From: Pyrenula massariospora
Taxonomy: Eukaryota; Ascomycota; Eurotiomycetes; Pyrenulales; Pyrenulaceae
DNA: 64,000 nucleotides
Direction of reading: 5' to 3'
Assembly: GCA_021030905.1 (NCBI GenBank)
Contig: JAGFMI010000019.1
Span: 124,001-188,000, forward strand
Position 1 is the stretch's first letter, and every line of letters begins with the position of its first letter. Below are positions 33,326 through 44,851 of this stretch, piece by piece. The notes below the pieces were generated by a model. It was given only the letters and a program-made list of their open reading frames with translations, was not told the DNA's origin and searched no databases. The position numbers were made by a program, and so were the translations under genes.

Positions 33326-34680
33326 TCTGGATCGTTTTTTTTTTTGGCATTTTATAAGCGAAAAGTATATTTTAATATCTGAAGCCATCGATTCTAAGCA
33401 ACATAGCAATCGAATCACTGAGCCTTGCTCGTGTTAAATCTTTGCTTGCTACATCTAGTCCCGTCGTGTCCTGATCCCGACGCGGATGAGATGCGGGTCG
33501 TAATAATCAGCCAACCCAGATATGGCTGAGCGAGCGACATAATAAGCATCCTAGCACGATTCAAAGGGCCAAATATTCATCCAAATGGTGTCTATCGAAG
33601 GTCGGATCTATCCATGATATTGGACGCCACGTTAATAGAAGCGTCTAACAAAGTTGATCCAGGAACCAGACTTTCGGGACGCCGTTAGGGGGACTCCCAG
33701 ATCACCCGCGGCCACGGTTCGTCGCCACCGTGGGGCTGGAACGATCCCTGGGCCCCACCTGCAGTTTTTTGATCCGAGGGACCGCGCGTCGGCGCGCGCC
33801 GGCGACAGCTTCCCAAAGTTCGCCGAGGGTGGGCCGGGCGTGACTGCACCTGGGGATGTTTACCGGCACTACTGACAATGTTGTACGAAACTGATGAACC
33901 ACTGCCACCAGAAACGCAAGAATCTGTTTTTAACCGCCACAGAGGCAATCTAACGGCGCGGGTACTGAGAAAAGCAGGCCCTAACCTGGCAGGGATAGAA
34001 CGTGTTTCGAAATACAGGCGTGAATCTAACCCTTATCTTATCTCTAGTGAGCTTTTGAAAACCACTTTCAGTCCAGATTTTGGGAGAAAGTCTACAAAAG
34101 TGCATATGTACGGGCGATATTCCTTAGTGTTGCAGTGCCTGTTCTTTTCACACTGTATCTCCGTGTCGTGAGCCATGCAGGCAGCGCTCGCTACAGGCAC
34201 ATTATTCGCCAGTCCACCGCAGACCTGTCAAGGCCCCGCCAGCGCCTCATCCGGAGCGGTCCGCAGAATCAACTCGGAATCACGCCAATCACCAACTTGA
34301 GAGTATTGATTTGGTGATAGGTCTGCAGGACCATCATTGCTCAGACGAGGTGCAGACGCGCGCCTCATTCTTCGCGAATGCTGGCACCAAGCCCGGCGAA
34401 GTAGGTGCTTGCTGGCAACCTGCAGATGGCTTGCTCCCCTGACGACTAGTAACCAATGCGTAGCGATACCCGCGAGATTACAGAGTACATGCATTCCTGG
34501 GAGTCTGCCTTGGGTAGGAAATAAGCTGCGATAAGTGAACGAATTACTCCCGACATGGGTGTATGCCAATCAGCAAGATACGTAGGCAAGGCACCTCCTT
34601 CGTCTACACTACTCTCGTGGCTGTGAAGAGTATCAATCGATAAACTTTCAACTATGTGAAGCCACCGCGTTTGCGTGATT
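33326..34680. other. gene-poor stretch with a GC-rich island
   Basis: A 10-base T run follows the stop of the preceding gene at about 33338. A GC-rich island at 33680-33860 contrasts with the AT-richer surroundings and includes a gcgcgcgccggcg core. No protein family, RNA or repeat partner within the window was recognised for it. The final 150 bases may carry the promoter of the STAND-N gene. Confidence 0.4.
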
Positions 34681-36077
34681 ATGGACCCACTGAGCATTGC
34701 CGCGTCCGTCGTCACGTTGATTAGCGCTGCGTTTGCTGTTAGATCCAAACTCAATGAATTACGCGATCGATCATGTCCTGCCACGCGCGAGTTCGAGACG
34801 TTCGGCAACGAGGTTCAGACGTTTGGGATGCTCTGGGAAGCTGCACTGCCTTGTTTGGAAGATCGTCAATGAGTATTCTCCAACGAACTCTTACGAGCCC
34901 TCATGCGGATTCGTGAGGATACGAGTGACTCCTTGTCAGATGTCGAGATATCAATTGATAGGTTCAAATTGCAAGAGCGGAAAGCGGAAGAGATAGATGA
35001 CTTTGTTTATCCCTTTTACTTCTTCATTAACCAAGACCGGAGGAAGAACCGGCGGGTGAAGAGGTTCTTGGCTCGCAACAACTTTCATCTGCTCAGAAGC
35101 AGGCTGGATTATGCAACTAAAACTTTGGGCATAGTCCTTGCTGTCATCAAGTATGTGTAGAAATCAGACGGTGGCTTTCCAGCGTCTTTCATGCTGACTT
35201 ACTCAATAGTCACGCTAACACCAACCGCTCTCAGCAGGGTCCAAGTCACGACCTTAATCACGAGCGGCTTCTAATTCGAGAACAAGAAAACGCCAGGCAA
35301 AGAGTTCTTCGAGAAGAAGCGCTAACAGGACAACGACGCGCGGCTAAGTGGCTCAAAAGATCCCTATTAGAACTGAGCGAAGAGGAACTTGGAGATGGCC
35401 GTCGGAGCCCACGACCTCTCGATGTCTTTGCGGACCTATGGATCAGACCGGAATCCCGAATCGGTCGACGTGCTTCTTCAAACTTCAATAGATCCGTCAG
35501 CCCGCTGCCGCCGCCATCTCGTCCAAATAGCCACACTGGACAACAAGAACATGTGGAATACATCAATGCAGACCATCGCGATTGTAATAGTACGATATCT
35601 CGGCTTCGCAACGACATGCAGAGACTTGCGACAAAGAACGAAAGACTGACAGCCGAGTTAAACGCCGCGGACGCGCAACGAGAAAGAGATGCCGCCGAGG
35701 TTACTGCCCTGAAAGTAACGCTTGACCTGCATGAAAAAAGAGTTGGTCTGCGCTTAAACGTGCGTTCCATCGACCAAGAGTGCAACCATCTCCAGAGACA
35801 AATGAATTCCATGCAGCGGGAGCGTAACGGTCTGCGATCAAATATGCGTTCCATCGACCAAGAGTGCAGCCATCTCCAAAGACAGACGGCTTCCATGCAG
35901 CGAGAGCGTAACGGTCTGCGGAGCGAGTATAACCGGCTCACAACGGAGCGGGATCATTACGTGATGAAACGTCCGAGGGGCGAGCCTTCGTCGAGAGGAT
36001 CCATGTATAGGCGGAACAGGAATGAAACGCGGGGTATAACAATACGGCGTACATATATAGGACCTGTTGATAGATGA
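34681..36077 (+). pseudogene. STAND-type N-terminal domain plus coiled-coil protein with one in-frame stop
   Basis: Two exons, 34681-35150 and 35210-36077, with a 59-bp GT-AG intron. The product starts MDPLSIAASVVTLISAAF, the hallmark start of the fungal STAND N-terminal (Fungal_N) domain that heads many NLR-like proteins. The domain continues to SRLDYATKTLGIVLAVI, but codon 64 (34870-34872) is TGA in the middle of it, with clear coding similarity on both sides. After a charged linker comes a coiled coil of about 150 residues, including an 84-nt (28-residue) tandem duplication at 35763-35930 beginning RSIDQEC. No NACHT domain follows. Either the gene is recently broken, the stop is read through, or only this strain carries it. 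A CGA-to-TGA transition, as RIP can cause, is a plausible origin. Confidence 0.6.
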
Positions 36078-37099
36078 TACTTATGCTGGCATTCCCTGTA
36101 GTATAATTTTCAGTGGCAAGGAAGTCCACTTCCATAACTAGAAGCGCTTCCCAGAATAGCGGATGGGAAGGACTAGGGCAGGCATCTCGTTAGTGCAATA
36201 CTCTCTGGACGTGATCTAATTGTGATAATAAGGCTTGAAATCCTCTGATATAGCAGCAGTAATATGTTCAGAGCAACTGGCTTGAATGGTTTTGTGAGCT
36301 TTTAAAAGTATAAATATCATGAATTAAATGATATATAGATAAGTATATCAGGTAAGAATATCCTCGTCTATGGCGAAGTTCGATATTGAGGGTAAGTGCG
36401 ATCGCCTCCGAACCTAAATCATAAGAGTTACTGTCCATAATTCGAACTAAATAATGTTGTGAATTAATCGATCCGATTGCGCCCCTCCGCTAGAACTCCT
36501 AGGTCAGCCAACTTCCCAATAAAGCAAGAGAACAAATCCATACCTTCCAGGAAATTGGGTAGGTAACGTGGATCGAGCCCGAGAGCAAGGCTCTTGCTTG
36601 CTCCCCCGGCATCCCAAATTTCAAGCTTCTTCCAACCCAAAAAGTGAAAAGAGCAGGTTCTCAATTTCCCTGGAATCTCCGCGATGCCTCTTGATGACTA
36701 GACCAGCTTCCCCCTTTATCCAAGCCCAACCTTCAACGCGTATATTTGGTGGCGAATCGTTTGGGCCCGATAAAACCGTCCTAGCCTAGGCATGTCATCC
36801 GTACTGACAATACTCTACAACAGTGGGTGTTTATACAGTCGAAAACGATAGGTCTCAAGGCTCCGGGACAGGAACCGTGGCTGATTGTTTTGGTGTGGTC
36901 CGGGGCCAATCCATCCGCCACGATTTCTGTGCCTGAGCCTCGTCTACTATGACACATCAACCCAGCGTGTGCCAAGGCGCTAAAATTAATTATGATTCCC
37001 ACTCAGATTATTTGTACTCCCCAAACCCGTGCAGGAAATCGCTGAACAAGGATTCCAGGAACAATCCAGCTTCTGATCAGTGGTTGCTGTATATCTACA
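36078..37099. other. AT-rich intergenic stretch and ILS1 upstream region with repeat C copy
   Basis: The first 350 bases are AT-rich and contain a 7-bp stem inverted repeat (atatcat…atgatat, 36315-36335). A degenerate repeat at about 36860-36945 resembles, in reverse complement, 57005-57098. The last 100 bases before 37100 hold the ILS1 leader. No gene was recognised. Confidence 0.45.
36860..36945 (-). repeat. degenerate dispersed repeat C, copy 1
   Basis: Read on the reverse strand it aligns with 57005-57098 with one gap. Shared blocks include GAGGCT, ATCGTGG and a 12-mer CCACACCAAAAC. It lies 155-240 bp upstream of the ILS1 ATG and is in antisense orientation to that gene, as copy 2 is to the NACHT gene. 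Confidence 0.45.
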
Positions 37100-40000
37100 A
37101 TGAGCATAGAATTCTCCAAGATAGAGGAGGGTGTCATCCTCTTCTGGCGAGATATTGATGCCTTCCAGACCCAACTTCGTCTTACTCAAGGCCGTCCCCG
37201 CTTCAGCTTCTACGATGGACCGCCTTTCGGTACTATGACCTCCTGCCTTTGCTCGTGTATTCCTCTCTAACAAATTTGTTCTCCTAGCCACCGGTTCAAC
37301 TCCCCTTCTTGATCTGTCTCGCGATCCCTGGATCCTAAAACCCTACTAGGACTCCCTCACTATGGGCATCTTCTCGCTTCCACGATTAAAGATATAATAA
37401 CCCGATACTGGTCGATGAAAGGCTATCACGTTACTCGTCGCTTTGGCTGGGACACTCATGGAGTACCAATTGAATATGAGATCGATAAGAGGCTGGGTGT
37501 TTCTGGCAGGGATGCCGTGAAAAAGATGGGTATCGAAGCATACAACGCCGAATGCAGAGCCATTGTTATGACATACGCTGGCGAATGGAGACGGACTATA
37601 GAGCGGCTGGGCCGATGGATCGATTTTGACCGGGACTATAAGGTAAGGCTACTTAATTAGCTGGTGGGTCCTGAGTCTTAGTACTAACGAACAAAAGACG
37701 ATGGACGCTACTTTCATGGAGTCTTGTTGGTGGGTCTTCAAGCAGCTCTTCGACAAGGATCAAGTGTATCGAGCCTACCAAATCATGCCTTATTCAACAG
37801 CTCTATGCACACCGTTGAGCGAAATGGAAGCAAAGCAAAATGAAAAATCTACACAGGACCCCGCCGTTGTTATATCATTTCCTCTCTTAGAGCCCGACAA
37901 TCATGGACAAACGTCGTTGCTCATATATACAACCACACCATGGACTTTGCCATCTAATCTACTGATTGCGGTGCGTCCTGAGTTCGAGTATCTCAAAATA
38001 TTGGATGAGAAGTCTGGTCGACACTACATCCTCCTAGAAGGCGGGCTATCCATGCTATATAAAGATCTAAAGAAGGCGAAGTACAAGATTATTGGTAAGG
38101 TCATGGGGAAAAATATGATTGGTTTGAAATACGAGCCCCTCTTCAGATACTTCACGGATGAATTTTCCGATTGTTTCCAGGTTATCGGCGCCGATTTTGT
38201 GGAAGCTGGAGAGGGCACTGGGCTCGTACACATGTCCCCAGCCTTTGGACAAGAAGACTACGATGCTGCTGTGGAAGCTGGTTTCGTTACCTCGAAGCGT
38301 CTACCACCATGCCCTGTTGATGAGAAAGGATGTTTCACCGAAGAGGTGCCGGATTATGTAGGCCAACATGTAAAACTTGCCGACAAAGCAATTCTCAAAG
38401 ATCTGAGACCGACAGGCCGTCTCCTAGTCGAGAGCCAAATCACTCATAACGACAAATTCTGCTGGAGGTCGGATACGCAGCTCATCAGAAAAGCAATTTT
38501 CTCTTGGTTTATTCGGGTCACAAACTCTGTGCCAGAAATGCAAAAAAATCTAGGATCCACTAACTGGGTACCTCAGCATGTGAAGGAGAAAAGGTTCGCC
38601 AATTGGATCTCAAATGTGCGCGATTGGAATATCTCTCGAAATCGTTACTGGGGCAATCCTCTGCCTCTCTGGGTGAGCGACGACTACGAAGAAGTCGTGT
38701 GCGTCGGAAGCATCGCGGAGCTGCAACAGTTGAGTGGCTTTGACGGAACCTTGGATGACATTCATCGAGAGAAGATTGATGCAATTGTAATCCCATCGAA
38801 GCGCGGAAAAGGGGCTTTGCGGCGGGTGGAAGAAGTGTTTGACTGCTGGTTTGGCACTCACGAATATGTCGACCTTATGAAACGCTAATGAAGTCAGGTT
38901 CGAATCGGGCAGTATGCCATACGCATCCAACCATTTCCCCTTCGAAAACGCGAATGATTTCCATGCTGGTATGTTCCCAGCTGATTTCATTGCAGAGGGA
39001 CTTGATCAGACACGTGGCTGGTTCTACAGCTTGACCGTACTCGGCAACAAGCTTTTCAATATCTCCCCCTTCCGGAACTGCATTGTGAACGGTATAGTAT
39101 TGGCCGAAGATGGCAAGAAGATATCAAAGAGCCTGAAAAATTACCCTGATCCCTCAGGTATTCTGCGGACCTACGGTGCTGATGCTCTAAGACTCTATCT
39201 CATCAACTCACCCGTCGTTAAAGCAGAACCTATGCGCTTCAAGGAACCAGGCGTAAAGGAGATCGTGTCCCGTGTTCTCCTTCCACTCTGGAACAGTTAC
39301 CGATTCTACTCAGAGCAAGCGATTTTGTTCGAGAAATCGACCAATCGCAAATTTATTGCAGAATATCCGTTGGAAAGCGACAGAATAAGCAATATCATGG
39401 ACCGATGGATCCTTGCTGCCTGCCAAAGTTTGCTACGTTTCATGGATCAGGAAATGTTAGGTAAGCAAGAGGAACCTAATGAAATTACCCGAACAATCTG
39501 ATTGTGGTCAAGGCTATCGTCTTTATACCGTTGTTCCACGGCTGTTTCAGGTCATCGATGATCTGACCAACTGGTACATCCGGTTCAACCGCAAGAGACT
39601 TAAAGGCGTAGCAGGCGGGGGGGCGGAAGATACGATGGCTGCCATGAACACACTGTTTCAAGTTCTCTTCACCATTGTCCGGGCCCTTGCGCCTTTCATG
39701 CCATTTTTGACGGAACACATTTATGGCTTGCTGAAGACAAGCCTCGGTGAAGTCATTGAGCAATTTGAAGATTCGAGAAGCGTCCATTTCCTGCCTTTCC
39801 CAAACGTTCAAGAATCCTTCTTTGATGAAACAGTGGAACGGCAAATATGTCGAATGCAAAGAATCATTGACCTTGCAAGGGTGATCCGGGAGCGCTCCAG
39901 CATACCGCTGAAAAAACCCCTGCTCACTCTTGTAGTTGTCGCTGATTCTCAGCACCTCGAAGATCTGGAGGTAGTCCAGTCATACATCAAAACAGAGCTC

Positions 40001-40621
40001 AATATCAGGAACTTTGTTCTCTCTGAGGACGAAGCTCGGTACGACATTCGGCTCGAGGCTAGGGTTGACTGGCCGACGTTAGGTAGGAAGCTGAAGAAGG
40101 ATGTTCAGGTTGTTCAGAAAGCTCTTCCGACTTTAGAGCAAGACCAGCTGAGGCAGTATCTTCGTGATAAAAAGATCTCTATCAATGGTATCGAGCTCGA
40201 TGAAGACGATCTGACCATTGTACGAGTGTTGGGGAAGGACAATGTCCGTGCATCGGATGATCGAGGACCGCAATGGGAGGCGGCTTTCGCAAAAGACATG
40301 TTCATTCTGGTAGATGTCGCCCCGAACTCTGACCTCATTGACGAAGGACTTGCCCGCGAAATGATCAGCAAAATTCAACGGCTTCGCAAGACCGCAGGAC
40401 TGGTGCCTACGGACGACGTGCGCATGCAGTATAGCGTCATCTTTAATCCGGATGAGCTAGCTGTCGATAGAGTCGTCTCATCTCAGCAGCCTCTGTTCGT
40501 GAGCGCTCTCCGTGGCAGATTGGAGAAGCTTTCTGATGCGACAAGCAAGGATTCCGTCATACTGGAGGAAGAACACGTCTTTGGCAACTTGGCGATGCTA
40601 CTCAGCCTCGCTAAACTCTAG
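37100..40621 (+). CDS. ILS1: isoleucyl-tRNA synthetase, cytosolic type, complete
   Basis: There are six exons: 37100-37229, 37288-37293, 37350-37642, 37698-38848, 38898-39460 and 39513-40621, with total coding length 3252 nt and 1083 residues, the expected size. The class I motifs are present: PHYGH (HIGH-type) in PPFATGLPHYGH at about 39-50 and KKISKS with LKNYPDP (KMSKS-type). Other landmarks are FGWDTHGVPIEYEIDK, the editing-domain segment GTGLVHMSPAFGQEDY and NISRNRYWGNPLP. Exon 2 is only 6 nt and encodes the AT of the ATG-LPHYGH motif. The enzyme charges tRNA-Ile in the cytosol. It lies in a gene-poor, repeat-bearing tract unlike most housekeeping genes here. Whether it is the only IleRS of the genome cannot be told from this window. 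Confidence 0.96.
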
Positions 40622-40849
40622 CTACCTCACCACAGGCAGGAAACAAGATACTCTCGTACCTTTTTGCAAGCCACCTGTAGACGCCGATCTGCGAAACTAA
40701 ATCCAGAAGACATTTCAACGTTCGCCTGCGCGTCGGTGGCTTATATTGTTCTTCCGAGAAGGCTGCGATCCCGCGCCCCGGCTCGGTACAACTCTGCTAA
40801 GAACACGAACTCGTACGTTTAGCGAATTCGACGCTAATCTTTGGAAAGG

Positions 40850-40940
40850 AGAAGAAAGAGGTCACAGCGCTAAAGGCTCTGACAGAGCACATTTTTTCTC
40901 AGACGAAGTGGAAGAACCGGGACTACACCAACCACGACAG
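40850..40940 (+). repeat. degenerate dispersed repeat A, copy 1 (coding-derived)
   Basis: About 80 nt match 47312-47393 at roughly 75-80 per cent, including exact blocks gtcacagcgctaa and agacgaagtggaagaaccgg. Both copies can be read as a peptide K-K-[ED]-V-T-A-L-x-A-L followed by TKWKNRDY, so the repeat probably derives from a gene. It lies about 230 bp after the ILS1 stop, on the same strand. Confidence 0.6.
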
Positions 40941-41215
40941 CGGATGCATTTTGGATGGCGGGTACTATCGCATCGGACCTGGGAACCCTCCGAATAACTG
41001 CTTCTACAGGAGGTGTGACGGGGTTTACAGGAACCATAAAGGCGTTAGGCTCAACTAGATGCCTTAGAGGACGGGTCGGGGGATGAGCCCAGTGCTGGCT
41101 CAGACATTGTCAAGAGTCTTCTAACCCCGGGAGTCAGCGGGAAGGGTCTGATGTCCATCTCAAGCCCACACGTTCCGTAACAACACCTTCCGGTGCTGGC
41201 TCACTTTTGCACCTT

Positions 41216-41505
41216 ACGTATATGTCAAATCACTGCAGTCCCACTGCTTTAAGGTTCGGCGTTGCGCCATCGTTCGTGAAGTATTCACTCCGTCCATTGC
41301 ACAGAGGTGTTGGCATTCCCGGCTCTTGTAGAGATTTGCCCTAGTTTTTGACTGTGGGATTTCCGACGTGGAATCCGTTTCCAGCCTCTTCTTGTACCTG
41401 TACAGAGCTCGCTCATACATTGTTCCGGCCTTGCTCGGCTTGCTCTGGCTGGTGTAGAGGTTGCTTAAGTTGTTGATCGTATTGAGTGTCGATTTATGCC
41501 TTCTT
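41216..41505 (-). pseudogene. relic of a kinesin-light-chain-type TPR gene
   Basis: The reverse strand encodes TLNTINNLSNLYTSQSKPSK followed by AGTMYERALYRYKKRLE, a recognisable tetratricopeptide repeat of the type found in fungal NLR (NB-ARC/TPR) proteins (consensus like LNNLGxLYxxQGKxxEAExMYxRAL). Only about one repeat is left; the frame does not continue in either direction and no start or NB-ARC part is seen nearby. Confidence 0.55.
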
Positions 41506-41846
41506 TTCTTGAACCTTATCTAAAGATGGTTCGTGTCCGTTTTTGATGAAATATTGATATGCGTTTGAAAGAAAGACTTTCTATAAGGAAAGGCCGGTCT
41601 CTGCGTGGGCAAGCAAGCTATGGAATATGAATTCAATTGATACTCGGGGACCAGCATTATGTCGTAAGCGACAATGATCCTTTTAAAACACCGTAGCTCC
41701 CCACCGGATATCTATTGCAGCCCCAAGAAGATCAAAGAGCACAGGATCAAAAGTGTTAGATAGGCTCATAGGAAAAGAATAACATCCGGCTCAACCAGGG
41801 CAACCAGGCAATACATTCATTGTTTCCCCATCGAGTAATTGGATTA

Positions 41847-44269
41847 CTATATGAAGTAACAATCTGCAGTGGGAAGACCCAGTACCTCAATGTCCTCGGG
41901 ATCCTCCAAACGGTCTCCGGCCAACTTCAGCCGAACTCTCTTCTTGCACCCTGACTTTTGCTTCTCGCCTTTACCGCCGACGGCCTCCTCAATGGAGTCG
42001 GAAACAAGGACCTTGCCTTCTGCATCGTTATGTGCGTCCTCTCGTGTGTCATGGAGCAGGATGCAGGCCTTCTTTTCCTTCTTCTTTGTATAACGAATCT
42101 CCTGTACGATGAATCCAGCCGCTAGGACTGTCGCATGCTCTGCAACGACATCGATTCTGAATCCGTTTGCTCCCGACTCGGCTTTTCTATGGAACATGCC
42201 ATGATACGGACCACGAAATACCAGCGGTATGCGGAACTCTTGATGAAGTAAGTACAAGAAGACTGCTTGTTCCTCCACTCGTGAAGCCTCAGCCAATTCT
42301 GAAACACTTCTGCAGACAACCTGTCCTCGCAAGAAGTCATGCCAGTCCCAATTCTCAACATATCGGCTCTTTGCCCCGATCAGAAATGCGCCAGCAAGGA
42401 GCCAGCCGAACGTAGCAAATTGGAATGGGTCCACACCTGCAACACGTTCGCCAACGAGGAAAGGTACCGAAAGGGCACCTCCAATGATGGCGATGGCAAT
42501 TGCGAGAACACTGCTAGAATACTTCTTGGTATGAACTCGAACTGAATCTTCGGTTACTGTCCAGTCATCGATCTCCGCTTTTCGAGTCTTATATTCTTTC
42601 AAGGTTTTCAATCCAGCCGTCTTCAAATAAGCTTCAGAGGAACTCTCGATGCTACTATTGTGTTCTCGAAGTTCTTTAGCAACGTCTACGACCGAAAGGA
42701 AGTTTGTCAGTGACTCCAGTCTATGATATGGCAGAGGAGACGCTCCTTACCTTCCATTGATGCAATGAGAGGGCTTCTCGATGTCGGGATCAAATCTGAG
42801 CCACTTTTGTGTAAAGTATTGATTCTTTCCAGCCTTGTACTCAATGAAAATTTGATTTTTGAGACTTTCTCAGGGGATAATCCGGGTGCATCTGGAAGCA
42901 ACTCTTCACTGTGCTTTTCGTATATCAACACATTCTCCAAGCCTTTGACTAAGTTTGACATTCCCATCAAACTCAGTGGAAGCAAAGCCGAGACAATGTC
43001 ATCAAGTCGAGTTGTTGAAACTGATCCACCTGGAGGATTAGAACACTTGACCCGGTTTTGATGCCACTGAATCGTAACTATTTCGGAAGAGCTGTCGTGC
43101 AGATCCATTTTGGGAATACTCCGGACGTTTGACAACAGCAGTTGTAGAGCACAGTAGCTGTGTCTCAGGTCCACGAGATTCAAGGACATTTCAACTTTTC
43201 CATCTTGTTGAACAGTAAGCTGGCGCAAAGTGTTATCGAGGCCGCCTCTATATAGAAGTGTGGAGACCTCAAATGCAACTGATCTACCCGACCTCAAATT
43301 CTCGTCTATCAGATTATGCGAAATCCTGCGAATGAAGGTGTGAATGCTTTCTCTAAAGCGAAACTTTGTCCAATGGTAATAGTAGTCTAGATCACGGTCT
43401 TCCGGGAAGTGAATTTTCCTTTCTGTTTTCTCACGGACAGACGGAAACTCGACGGTGATCTTTTCTCCATTTTTCTGCTCATCCGAGATTCGTCTCATCG
43501 TGTTTTCTCCCCGACGTAAAGTCTGCTCAGCCCAGAGAGCTGGGTTCAATTCAATGAGCTTGAGTTTGACAGACCACCGTGACAGTACAGCTATGATCGG
43601 AACGTGCCACGACTTGCCATTTGCAATATGCACGACCCACCATGCGAAGGATTGGAAGATGAAGTCTATCAGTGCGTGATAGGCTTTGATATTTCTTTTC
43701 TCACCCTTCAGAATCTTTGTTTTGTTTCCCGTGATCCCACATGGTATTTCTTGGTAACACCTCCTAAGGACCCTTCGCGAACTCTTCATAACATTGTAAA
43801 AGTCTTCGTGAATGTAATGATCCATGGCCACACATGCGTTCTCGTGTCTGATAATTTGAAGGTTGCACACGATCTGGTCAACGACAATGGACAGGTCCTC
43901 GAAGCCGGCAGCATTGGTGCCACCCAGAGTTCCGAGACTATCAAAAAGAGGCGGATTTTTGGAACCAGCAAATTGGACGAGCTTCTTGATTTCCTCTCTG
44001 ATCTCTGAATTCTCGTCATCAACAGTGACTCCAAATGATGCACACGCGTCGAAAGGTGGAAGATCCTTTAGAATATATTTGTCAAAGGACCAGTTCTGGT
44101 AATCAATTGCCGCGACGAAGATCTTATCTTCATCCAGGCCCAAAGGACTTTGAGGGAGAGTAACGCAATGGTCTAGTCTGTGTTGTTCAGGCTGGACCGC
44201 ATTAATACCTACGTTCTTTTCCTCGTCGCTTCGTTCAATAATTAGCGAATGTCGAGATGGTACGGTCGT
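41847..44269 (-). CDS. two-TM membrane protein, unknown function (5' end unresolved)
   Basis: Two exons can be fixed: 44269-42751 and 42685-41847, joined by a 65-bp GT-AG intron; at least 785 residues. The long N-terminal part is soluble, helical and rich in charged residues. Two adjacent hydrophobic helices (LAIAIAIIGGALSVPFLV and FATFGWLLAGAFLIG) lie about 200 residues before the end, followed by DWHDFLRGQVVCRSVSEL, a segment I have seen in fungal hypothetical proteins, and an acidic/basic tail. The frame is open upstream to a TAG at 44272-44270 with no ATG, so a further 5' exon is needed; an open but ATG-less frame between about 44321 and 44481 could splice to it through a 51-bp intron. 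It is divergent from the AAA+ gene. No enzymatic motif is visible. Confidence 0.65.
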
Positions 44270-44851
44270 CTACCTACTAGGATGTAGAATCTTGGCATGA
44301 CATTACGATCCCGTATGCACATGGATAGGACGAGTGCGAGTCTCTGCGCGTAGGGCCGACAGATGAACAGCCACTGACTGCCCTGCGATCCTTAGACGGA
44401 GGTTATGAAAGTTGGCACTACAAATGTTGATCGTGTCAAAAAGAGCTCTGCTGGAGCTTCTGAGATTCTGAAAGCCCTTCAATTACTGCCAACTCGACTA
44501 CATCGCTTGTAAGAGCAGGTTTTTTGAGCAGGCAGACACGGTTGGTCTTGCGCCGCATCATCTCGTGTCAATCTCAGCGAATGGATTTTTTCTCGTGCAG
44601 AATACTAGTACGAAATCTTTGTGGCGTAGCCCTTCCGGTGCCAATCATTCTGAAGGCTGCTTATCATGCATCTTGGCTGCTTCAGCCGCGCCTCGGTTCA
44701 AGTTGCAAAGACACAGCGAGGCTGCCAAGTCGCTCTTTCCGCCTTTCAACATAAGACATTGTTTCACAGCCTAATGACTCACCTCCTTTGTCTTCGATTG
44801 TCTTTCGCATCGGCAAGGTTCTAGAGCTATGTTTCGTTGGACGTGAAAAGA
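44270..44851. promoter_or_regulatory. divergent region between membrane-protein and AAA+ genes
   Basis: About 580 bp between the resolved part of the reverse-strand membrane-protein gene and the proposed ATG of the AAA+ gene. It probably contains the missing first exon(s) of the former and both promoters. Confidence 0.4.

Larger units (their letters stand above)
40622..41846. other. gene-poor stretch with repeat A copy and TPR relic
   Basis: Contains repeat A copy 1 (about 40850-40940) and a TPR-gene relic on the reverse strand (about 41216-41505), listed separately. From 41510 to 41846 the DNA is AT-balanced without features, up to the 3' end of the membrane-protein gene. Confidence 0.45.

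Noticed and set aside
33680-33860. GC-rich island as a possible transferred fragment or rRNA piece
   Set aside because: No recognisable rRNA helix or protein frame; only the composition is unusual.
35258-35941. 227-codon open frame on the reverse strand with repeated Arg/Leu/Cys segments
   Set aside because: It is the mirror of the coiled-coil exon of the STAND-N gene; its repeats only reflect the 84-nt duplication on the sense strand.
38890-38915. tRNA-like B-box (ggttcgaatc) near 38898
   Set aside because: It falls at the start of ILS1 exon 5 and no A-box or cloverleaf can be formed around it.
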